A program made the translations under genes and the position numbers. Of a DNA stretch of 64,000 bases, positions 14,701-26,700 are shown piece after piece; position 1 is the first letter of the stretch; each line of letters begins with the position of its first letter. The DNA lies in contig CM028895.1 in assembly GCA_016801885.1 (NCBI GenBank), positions 16,078,001 to 16,142,000 of the forward strand. Reading direction: 5' to 3'. The notes beneath the pieces were generated by a model. The model was not told the origin of the DNA. It saw only the letters and a list, made by a program, of their open reading frames with translations, and did not search any database. The stretch comes from Toxotes chatareus. Taxonomy: Eukaryota > Chordata > Actinopteri > Toxotidae.

Positions 14701-17700
14701 GCTGGGCGTGGGCTGAGGTCATCTGCTTCAAGGAGGCCTGGAGCTCGGCCTGTGCGTCCTGGTCTCTTTGACAGCGACGGGCTTGGGTGTCGGCTTGTTT
14801 CTCCAGCCTCTGGTTCTCTTCCCTTAGTCTTGCTTGGATGGCAGCCTGACGCTGAGAATCTTCCTCCAGGGCAGCTAAGGCCTCCCTTACCTAGGGTAGG
14901 AGGGCTATTAGGATCTTATCAAAGCTCTTTAATGACTTTTTAGCTGAGGTTGATGTTAAAAATACATTTTTAACTTTAACAACACCTCAATCTGAACAAG
15001 ACAAATTTATCTACAAATTTCAGCTATGTCTGTGGTTATACTGGGATCTGTACAAGAATGCTAATGTATTCGGAACCAACAAACAAGCATTTCGGAAAGG
15101 AGGATTGATACAGATCTTCTACTTATCTAAAACCTTCAAAGGCACAATTTCAATGCTTGCTGACTACTTTCAAATACGTGACATCATTAATTAACATCTA
15201 AACACAGCGGTAGTGTGATACTGTGACTGAACCTCAGTGCTAAACTGGTCTTGAATCAATGAACTGGATAGACCAGTGGATTCAAATTTAAGGAGCAATA
15301 AAAATCACTAGAAGCACAATGTTCAGTGAAAACCTGACCCGTAATCTGTGGTCATATAAGTGAAATAAATCTGTTGTTTCTTTGTGTCCCTTCTGATCTG
15401 AAAGGGAAATTCTATTTCTGGATATTCAACCCCGCACCTCCCGTATTTCCTGCTCCAGTGACAACTGGCGCTGGCAGGTCTCGGACAGGTCCACATCCTT
15501 GCGGTGGAGTTCTTCCTCGCGCTGGGCCAAACGGCCTAGGATTTCAGCGAGCTCCCTGCGGGCTGCCTCAGTCTGCTGGCTCAGCGCCTTCAGCTGGGCT
15601 TGAGAGCTCTCCTTTTCCCTGGCTGCCTGAAGGAAGAAAGAGAGAGCACGTGAGTCGGGGAGAGGGAGACGAGAGGGGAAATGAAGAATGACAGATGAAG
15701 AGGAGGAGGAGGAAGATGGTGTATAAAGAGGAGCTCTAACATTAATGATGAGAGCAAGAGAAAGAGTGACAGAGAGACAGAGGGAGAGAAACATATGCAG
15801 TACCAGCTCTTGCACTGATAGGAAAATGCTAGCACTCAGCTCCCTGATAAGGGACAATGGTCAGGTCTGTTCAAAGCAGATTGCTTCTAATACTCTGGCT
15901 TTGACTGGAATTTGCAAAGACTTTGCTGTAGCTCAGACCCTAATCATTTAATTGAGCACTTGATTCTCTCCCCTAATTCATTAAGGGGGCAGAAATGATT
16001 TTGTAATGAATTCGTGTCACGTCGAGTATGCCAGGTGGGAGTCTGTCTGTCGGTCTGTGAGGCGCGAGGCTGCTGACTGTGAGTTTGGAGGTGACTCACT
16101 CAGTTCAAATGGGATGGAAATCACTGGGAGGTGACTTTCAAGCTAACAACAATAGTCAGCTGCTAATTATTCAACTAAGCACAACCGCTGTAACATACCA
16201 TGCGAAGGTACTCAGACTACTTGACTTCATGTTTGGGTTATATTATTATGATTAATTTAAAATACATTCATCAAGAGTTTGATACACAGCCTATGCTATA
16301 AAGACAAAACAAAGTGTGAATTAAAATGAATAGAAAAAGACAAGTATCCAACCTATATACTTTGTTTAGGTTGAATAGAAACATTAATAAAAAACTTCAT
16401 AATATTTCTCACAGCATGTGTTTTAAAGGCCATTCAGTAGATCTAATGAAAGCATTTTACTTTCATTATTTCCTTCAAAGCTGAGACCAATTTCCTTCTC
16501 TTCATCATTAAAGGGCTTCATGTGATATACACTATGGACTGAAAGTGATATTTATATGCCCCCTTTACAATCATTATACTTAAAAGTATAGAAAGTGCTG
16601 CTTTTGCTGATTTTCTAGTCCATTTCAATTATGAAAGGTAATGGAGGCCTTGGACCAGAAAAAGTCAAATATTATGACTTCTCTGTCTCCCCATGATGTG
16701 AGGGTGTCAATTTATTTCTCTTAAATGGCAGAGTGAATGAATAGAAATCTAAGCTTGTATGATATGGAGGACATCTCCATGCTGTAAATGAGACAAAGGA
16801 GGGAAGACCACAGCTCACAAATTGTAAAAAAACATTTGAAATATGACATCTGAGTAACAAGGTGGACATTTTTGTGGTGTGGTGTCTATAATTTCCACAG
16901 TATGTGCCTAGAGTCTGTGCATCACTCAGTCAGTGGCGGCAACTTTCCACCATCTACTAATGTATTCTGACATCAGTGGCTTGAACAACTACAGGGAGAG
17001 TTTGGCTGAGATAACTTTTGTTTTCTCCTCACCGCTTGGAGTGGCACTACAAATCAGTCTGCTGCTGCAGGTGAGAAATGTATTTCAGTACAGACATTAC
17101 TGATTATTTACATCACTTTTTTAGAACACACTGTCAGAGTCAAAGCAGTTAAGCATGAGCCAGAGTGCTCTGCTAAGAAAATGCAACACAGACGGTCAGA
17201 GGCTCAGCTGTTGCTGATAGTGCAGCCAGATGACTCGCTACTAGTCCGTCCAGCATCAGCAACAGCAGCACAGGCTGAAAGATTTCAGACAGACCTTTGT
17301 GCAGTTGACAAGTAGAGCTGACTCGTATTTGTGCTGCAGTTGCTCAATAGTGCCAAATTATAACTAGTCAGTAACTTTTGCTGGATTCTGTTGCAAGTGT
17401 GCAAAAACTGAGAGCTTTCATTTTGTTCAAAGATATGCCAAAAGAGTGACTCACTGCCAACAGGAACAAGAAAGCCGACTTTCTACTAAGAGGTTCTGAT
17501 TGGGATTTTGACTACAGTAGGCACAGACAGTGAAAGTTTAACTCTGAACTTAAACATTTTTTTAAATTGTATATTGTTAGTGTATGTGAAATACCCAGTG
17601 TGTTTGTATGTTTTTCAGGAAGAACGGGAGAATGGCAATTTGGTCAATATTACTAGTGCTAAAGTGGTCTTAGTGTTAATGGACTACATCTACCATAAAT

Positions 17701-20700
17701 ATAGACTGGACATTCATATAATTAGATGCAAAATGTTGATTTAAAGAGGCACTCACACACACAGCAGCAGAGAAGAAGACATCATGACATTTAGTCTCTT
17801 GTTTGGGTCAAGCTCAAATAACACTGGATCCTACATCTGACAATGCAAATCAATGGTATCTTTCATTAGACACCCCCGCTACCTGAATGCTTTCAAAACC
17901 CACATCCATACTCTAAACTGTAATGCAGTCTTCCTGTTACAAAAAAACTTTCAGGTTCAAGCTGAGAGAACCCCGTTGACTTCATAAGAGTTGTTTTTAA
18001 AACTCTGGAAAGCTCTCTCCACAGGCACAGACGTTTTTACACCACTGTCTTCACAGGCTAAGTAGTACTCTTCATTACGAGTAAACTGAAATTCAAGTGT
18101 AAAATTGGCTGAGTGCCCCTTTAAAGCCAACAGGGTGAGATAATTTTGCTCATTTCCTATGTTTTACACTTCATTCCTTCTGTTAGTAACATCTTGAAAT
18201 AAGAGAGAATAAGGCAAATCAGTCCACTAGACTCCTAGAGAGCTGTTGAAATAGATTTTTTTTTCAGTGTGGAAAGACTGCCAACATGATAAAGATCAGC
18301 ATTTACTCAGTCACAACTGCTACTGTAGGCTGTGGTGTCAAAACTTGTGTAATGAATGCATCTGCCTCAACCGACCTGCGAGGCCTTGTCAGTATGGAAC
18401 TGAGCCTGGGCCCTTGCCTCTTCTAGCTCCTTCTGCAGTCTCTTGCACTTTGCCCTCCACTGGCGCACAGCTTCCTGGGCCCTGGTCTTCAATTCGTCTC
18501 GGCTCCTTATGCTCTCCTGGAGTAATACCTCCGTCTCCCTCCTCTCTGTCTGCCCTTGGCTCTGAAAGGACAAATGAATTTATGAATAAAGTGTATATTC
18601 ATTCTTTATAATCTGAATCTGTTTCTTAACCATGGGGTGGACCCTAAAATGTCTCATAGCCTTAACTCAGAATCTATTACCAATGCACTGATGAATTGAT
18701 GTATGACACAGTAACCAATCACAATACCTGTATCTCCTTCAACTGCTCCAGCATTCGTAGCTGCTGTTGCTCCCGCCGCGCCAGGTCTGATGACAATTCC
18801 TGGTATATAGAAAAGAAAAAGGTCAATGATAGATGTGCGTGAGTACTACAGGTAATGGGAGGAACAAGACAGGAGAGCAAGAGAAAGGGGCATACAGAGG
18901 TCTTGAGGAACGTGTTTCAGGCAATAGAAGCTAGGAACAAGTATAAAAACACATGATTGATAGAAGGTTGATGTTTAAGAAAGGAGCCGAGAAAAAAACA
19001 GGTATGAGATTTTAAGAAAAGATAAGCAGTAAAGGGTGGGTAAGGCAAGAAAAGAAGAGGACGGCAGACAAAGACTGAAAGGTCAGAGAAGGTCGAGGCT
19101 GTATTTACATCCTTCTTACAATTGGATTATCTGCGATGCTGGTCTGAAAAGTAAAGTCTGAGAGGGCAGCTGCACAGGATTAACTTCACATCCACAAGAA
19201 AATCACAATCACTTTCAAGTTTTACATTTGACTGAAGTCTAAAATAAGGGCAAGTAAGGTTACCGTGGTGCCGTTCAGGTGTTTATACTGAATAAGACTG
19301 TCAGTTAGGAGTAATTAGTCATAGCCTGATTAGTCACAGACCTATTAGACTGTATATCAATTCAGTCACTGAGAAATTGATTCTTCCACCCCATTCTCCT
19401 CATTACACTTCATTTTTGCTTATTTACCGTTAAAATTAAACATTTCAGATGTCTATTTTGATCTAGACATAAAAACCGTAAGAGATGCCCCAGGTGATAC
19501 ATGCAAACACCCACTTCATCTTTTAACACCTACTCGGCAATAGGGGAAGCCTGGGAGTTTAAACACATTTTCGGTGAAAGAAACATCAGAGATAAGAGGA
19601 ATGTGCCAGAGCTTAATGTGCAGCGATTGCTACTAACATTTTATTGATATCCACCATAGCCTTGAATAGCCCTGCTTAGCAAAGGGATGTCTTCATTTTT
19701 TTATGTCTTGTTACAGTGATGGAAGTGACACATCGCACCAGTTTGAGAAGGATAAATGACTGCTGGCTGACTTCTGATCTGCTATTCCAACTGTCACTTC
19801 ATCTGACGATTTTAAGAGGATCAAGTGGCATGGAGTTGGCGGAGGATGTGACCATGGATGAGAGGCACCCTACAAACTGAAATAACCCTGCTCAGGGTGG
19901 AGACGCCAACATGGGCAAAGTCAAAAGCGTGCTAGTGTTGTGTTTATTTGCACTGCAGCTGACAGATCCTCAGTGTTTCCCATTCATTCTTTAGAGTATA
20001 CTGCAAATACCGGCCAAATGGATGTCTAAGGAATGACATGCAACTTGCAATGCCTTCTCTGAACCACTGGTGTTATAAGCTCTTGCTGTTTGATTCAAAA
20101 AATACCCAGTGTCACACAGCTTCTCTGTTACACACACCTCCACCTGTAAGCTGAGTTGGACCCTCTCCTTCTCCTTGCGGTCCAAAGCCCTCTTCAGTTC
20201 TTCAACCTCACTGAGGACCGAGGCCTTGCGCAGCTGGACTCGCAACTCCGCCACTTCTTTTTCGAGGTCTAAACGATCTAACACACGTATGCATGCACAC
20301 ACACAAATTAAATTGTTGTTATAACTGATTACAGCAGGTGGAGACGAGAAAAGGAGAACACATAGTGACAAGAACCTAGAGGAAACTGATCAGGATTAGG
20401 GAACAAAAGAAACTGACATATCTTTCAGGCTTAGGCAAAATATTTTGGAAGTGAGATAAATATTTCACCAGATTTCAATTTAGAATTGTTTTCTAACCTT
20501 ACCCTGAATTTTTTTTAACCTTTTTACCTACTATTTTAGAGGCTCATATGCATAGTTCACTGTCAATCACTTCACTTGGACACCTGGGGCAGACCGAGAG
20601 TTGACAGGTGTGAATAGAATATAAATGAAGTGATAACAGAAATGAATGATGCAGGATTCTCCATGCACAATATCAATAAACAAAGATGCTCATATATAAG

Positions 20701-23700
20701 CAAAGCACTTGTGGTGATTCAATGAGGTTGTCATGAAGTAATGAACCATCCTTTATCCAGTGTGAAATTCAGATTTATACAAATAATCTAGGTCAGCTGA
20801 AAATCCCCACTGCGTTTTGAGATACTACACAACTTGAGACACTCTTATGTCGTTTTCAAGCTTTCACTGCCGTTTAAGGCCCACTGATGCCCTAAAATCA
20901 ATACTATTACAAAAAACAGTGAGGCACAGAAAGGTAAGATTTTCAATGCTTTTCTCTAATCTACTCTCAATTTTCTCCCCTTTTATGGTCCTAACTTTGA
21001 CATTGTTTTTCTCTTCTCTTTCTGTGCCATAGTCCAATCAATTTTCTGCCCTCTCACCAACACTGCGCGTGTCCTTTCACTGTCTTTACCCTTACTGGCC
21101 TTGTATCTGATCTCAGGCCGCTCCGTTCCCACTGCCCTCAATACACCCACTCACCCTCTCTTAAAGGTATTTTGATCCAGCTGTTGGCAATGCATGTGTT
21201 CTGTCTAAAGATTTTCCTCAAGGAGAAATTGATAAAAAATAACACGATAGATTGCCAGCTCTATTTTCTATGCTTCCAGAGTTGGCATAACAATCTTTTA
21301 ACCTGTCCATTTCACCCACAGCCCTCTCTGTCCTGTTTATACTGCTCTCCCTCATCTTCACACTCCAGATCTATATTCAGTACCTGGCCCTCGCAGTCCA
21401 CCTCTTCCCTCCTCCCTGTCAGTGTGGTTGCCATGTGGCTGAGCAGTCTCCAGCCAGGCCCTCTGAAGCTCAGTCTTCTCCTTCTGTGTTCTCAGTAGCT
21501 CACCACGCATGTTCTCCACCTGGGGATCATCAGCCATGTGATCAGACACAGAGAGAGACATTTGACTGTCTGATAACTGGAAAAACAACACAGGAGTTTT
21601 CTTACAACTTATTGTTTTATCTCGTGGGGTTTAACTGTGCATTTACAATCAGGTGCAGTACCCAGAAAAACAAACCTGTTGAACGAGTGTCTCTCTGTTG
21701 TCCTCTGACTTTTCTAATAGTCTTCTGGCTTTCTCCAGCTCCTGCTCCATCTGAGGAGAAAATAACAACAAGAATGTCAGGACAATACATAATAAACAAG
21801 TGTTAAATTAATGTGGAGTCCGCAGGAGGTGTGATGTCTTGGCAGATTCAGAATGAGCATCTCCTATAGTATATTATTAGCTATGCAGCCTCTACACAGT
21901 CTACATGTTTAATATGTATACCTTGAGTTAAGGCACAATTATGAAAAAATGTAATTATGAAATTTAATTCAATTTTCAGCGAAGTGCCTTGGTAAAGATT
22001 TGAATGTTGACCTATGCAGGCAATTTCAGTAAAACCATGCCAGAAAAATGAGGTAGGATCTTTTATAGGGCAAACTTCTATGACATTTAGTTCTTTATGA
22101 ATCACAGGGGATTTCTACTTTAATAGACAAACATTCCTTTAAGATTTAATTGATTCACCTTGGACTTCTCCGTCTCTGCTTTCAGTAACCTGGCTGTCAT
22201 GGTCTCCTCTCTCTCATGGGTTTGAGCTTGGTGTCTCCCTAAAGTCTACAAAATACAAGCAAAATCACGTACAGGACATAGAATGTATTACACTAATAGC
22301 ACATACATATGAGTACTGTAAGAATGCAACATGAGAGGTACTATTGCATCACAGCATCCCCCATCTCGTCTTCTTGGAACAGGATACTGGCATCATGGTG
22401 GATTTGTGCAAGAGCTTAGATCCCACTCAATCCCACTCATTCTGAGCAGGCTGTGGTGATGAATTACCGGCTGCTCGCAATAACAGCTACCCAAGTGACT
22501 CATCATCTATTTGATTCACATCACAGCGGGCCCATCGGTGGGGAATAAATGTGCCCTCTGCTCTCCCTCCTCTCCTGCTCTTTAGTAGTAAAAGAGATTA
22601 TTTTCCTCTTCATTTCCTCATGCTTGTTTATTTACCCTTAATTTTTGGACAAATGCATTATTTCCCATCGCCCAGGGCCCTGCTGGTGTCCCATTAGGGC
22701 ACTACAGAGGAGAGGGATGCAAATGAATTGGTAGCTACTATCATTACACGGTGTGTTGAAAAGTCTAGCCCAAGAAGGTTATCAGTCTGGACACAGCTAC
22801 ACAGTGCCCCTCTGTGGTCTAATTATAAACTGCAGAAGGCGTGAAGATTAAAAGAGACTGATGTCAAGACACTGATTAGCTTAAACAAAACAGTCCTCCA
22901 CACCAGTGAGGAAATATATGGTTCAGTTATTTCAAAAATGAACTAACATTATGCTGATGTTGTGTAATATGAGTGATCTGTGTGGCTAAATGCAAAGTAG
23001 CAATGTAAGAGAGCAATAACACAAGATAATATCTTCTTTACTGTGACTGTGGGCATCTATTGAGTGCATCTAGATATGAGTCTGCATCACTAAAGTGCAC
23101 CTAATGACAGAGCTCTCTCAGCTATTAATGCTTTTAGACGAATGTATGCCTTAAAAAACACACAGGGCTGGCATGAAATACAGGAAAGAAGCAACTGCTA
23201 GCTTAGCGACCATTTGCAGTGCATCAACGTAATTGCAGAGGTGTGCTTTATAGTCTCATAAAGCAGAGCAAGAGGGCTACATGACACAGTGGGAACGGTG
23301 CTTTAACAAACAACAGGAAACGGCAGTACATTTGAGAGAAAACCCTTCAGTAAGACACGGTGGCCCCAGCAAGTACAGAGGATTTCTTTTTTTTCCCCTT
23401 TTCTTATTTTGAATGTTCTTTAACCGTATTCAAGTGTACTTTATGGACAACACTTGTCACCACTGTAATAAATGACTCTTTCAAATTGGGTGGAAGATTA
23501 TTAATCACACCAATTACAGTTAGTGGTTTTGGTTGACATCTTTTCTGACTTCTTTTTCTAAAGGTGAAGAATAACTACTCTACAGAATCACTTTAAAATG
23601 TTTCAGCCGTTATTTCTTAACACCACCAAACTTGCAAGAATAACCAATGGGCATTTATTCCCTCTGCTAGTTCTATGAGTACAGACAGTCCCACTGACTG

Positions 23701-26700
23701 ACATTATTTCCTGTTACTGAATTTATTAAATTCCTCATGTTGACAAACAAGTCTTAAAACATGCTAGCAGCTCTATGAAGCTGTTCTTCAGCACAGGAGT
23801 GTTTGGTCATAAACCAAAGTCTTGGATAAAATAAAACTTTAACTTGTGATGGCATGAGACAAAAAGTCAGAGAATCATAAACCAGCAGGTTTCGTCCTCT
23901 GGGGACCATGAATGTCTCATACCAATACTGCTATCAAGGCTAAAAAAAATGCATTTCCCTAAATGCCACTTAGTATTAGAGAGAATGACTACAATTATTT
24001 ATGAATGCAATGATTCTCAGACCTTTGGAACCTCCCCCAAGAGACAAAATTCAATCCAGCTTTGAAGGTCTTTGACAAAAAGCACAATACTCAATGGTAC
24101 CTCCATTCTGACTGAATTTTTTGAAGAAAAGCACAGTACACGCAGAGCTGGTGATAAAATCATACCAGTTAGAAATAGTTTATTTAGCCAATCTACCTTT
24201 TCTTTGTGAGCATCACTTGGCTTGAATGCTCCAACAAATTTGAGAAACCTTTCAATATTTGCTTGAAAGATGAAAATCTAGCTACTGGAAACACAACAGT
24301 GTCAGCATGATATCTGAAATATTTTTTTTCTCCTGCACTGTCAGTAAGTGTCTTTTTTATGAGTATGTATCACATGCCCTTCATGTGTCATGTGTCACCT
24401 CCTGTAGCTCGTCAGACATAGCCACACGCTGCTCAGGCCTTCTTCCTCTCACCACGCTCCTCTCCTCGGCATGCATCTCTCTCTCCAACTCCTGCAGACG
24501 CCGCTCCACGCGAGACGACACCTGCAGATAGTCATACGGAGGACGCCTCAGGTCACGCAAACATTACCGGTGCAGGGATGGCAGCAGAATATGATAAATG
24601 AGACAACAGGAAATTAAAATGGTGGGTGACAAAAATATCTTTTACAACTAACTGCAAGTATTACATTTGTGATGCAAGGATTCCCCGTCTAATCAGGAAG
24701 CATCAAATCCACCTGCATAAGACACTTAATACTTTATCTTGTCACATCCACAGACGCGACAAGATAAAAAGTATTAAACATGTTGGCTGTCATTTGGAGC
24801 AGCATATTTGTCATAGCAGTGATGGTGCAGTGAGCAGCCATGTGCCTGGAAATTATAGTGCAACATTTGCTAAAGGTGGAATTTTATGACGTTACAGTTT
24901 AAGAAGAGGAAGTCCATAGCTGTTTACTATTCAGAAAACAAAACCATTTGCATATTCCATGCTTTGTACGCAGCTTTCATCCATCAATAACTGTGGTGTC
25001 ATGGCCTTAAATTCAGGATGCATTCACTTTTCTTCTCACATTCACAGAGCTAGAAAGCATTCTTGAAGTACGGGTAGTGAAACACACAGCCATAACTCAC
25101 TGAGTCTTCTTTCTGGGGAGCTGTCATGTGCCCTGTGAGGCTCTCCATCGCCCGCCTGGTGTCAATATCAGACCTATAAAATAAACAGAAAAATCCAGCT
25201 GACTGAAGATATTTACACAGCAGAGTTCTCAGCTGTTTTGAAAAGTCATATTGCAGGACATCATTGATGAAAATGTGAATGCATAATGTGATGCCACTAA
25301 AAATAATTATGCTGCTTCAGATGTTGAAATATGGTGGTGGATCAATTTGGTCTGGTCAGCAGCTCTAGGAAGGACAATTTTTTAATAACTTTAAAATGTC
25401 AAATTTTAATGCATGTTGAGGGAAAGTTCTGCCACCTTTTGAATTTGCACTTGCATCTCTTTAAGTTTCCCATGACACTTCTATCATTTTCTCATCAAGG
25501 AGATTTCAAAGACCCGAAAAATACATTTATTTTCAAAGCTCAAGCAAAAACTTTTTATGTACATTGGATATGAAAAGTATAAGATCAATCTCCTGCACTG
25601 GGTCAGACAGAGGCAAGACCTTAGCGCAGAAAATAATGCAGAAAAAGGCTGATTAAGAGTCTGCTTGCACTTTGTGGTTTCTACTAAATCTATATCAATA
25701 TCCAAACACCAAAACTGGTGGTAAAGCCAAAAATTCTTCCAAATTCAAGAGAAACATCCCTTATTTGTGGGAATACAGACAAATATTATTTAGTGTTTAA
25801 TTTTTCTGTGTTGAAGCTTTTCAAATCTGGCGGTAGCATACTGGCAAAAATATAGGTGTATTTTTTTCTGTGGCTGATGAGACTGTTTATGCTACTTTGC
25901 GATGAAACCACTATTTGGAGGTCCTATTCAGCCCTAAAATCCAACAAATACTCCTGAATTCACTTGTGTACAAGCCACTCTGCTGTGTGGAAACAAAAAA
26001 CTTGGTTTACTGTTTTTAATATTCAGACTTTGTCCCTCCTCTCAGATACCTATTCCTCCTGAGGATTTCTCTGTCCAGGTCATCAGACAGTCTCTGCTGG
26101 TCACAACGCAGATCCCGCAAGGATTGGTGTAGAGAATGAAGCTATGTGAGACAGACACAAATAAATACTGTTTACAAAACTTAAGGCACAGGAAAAACAA
26201 AGCAGAGCTAGCCATGATAGTATTTACAGAGATGTACATTTATAGCAACCACTGCATTAAGCATAAATCAAAACTACAACTGGAGCCCTGAATACATTAC
26301 AGACATCTGTAAAGAAAAATACCAACATGAACAATATCTAATTTGAATGAGGTCTTATTAAATCACTTTTTACCTATCAAGATTAGCAAAGCAAATTCTA
26401 TATCTGTGTTGCTGAATCAGTCTACCCTCTTGTGGCAATTTCCTGAAACTACGTGAACTATCAGTTAGCACTGATTGGTAGTTGGTCTGTCTGCATAGCT
26501 TACATCCTCTCCTGTCAGGCTAGTATCCTTGAAGCGAACGCCAGCAGACTGAGACCTCCTCTTTCTCCCTTGAGTGCCCGTGTAGTCCCTCAGTGGAGAG
26601 GTAGGATAGAAACGCTGGCCCTCTGAAATGACAGGTGTACAGATATTATAAGGTGTTTGTTTTTTTGGAAACAATATGATAAAGCAGGAGTGTGAACTTC

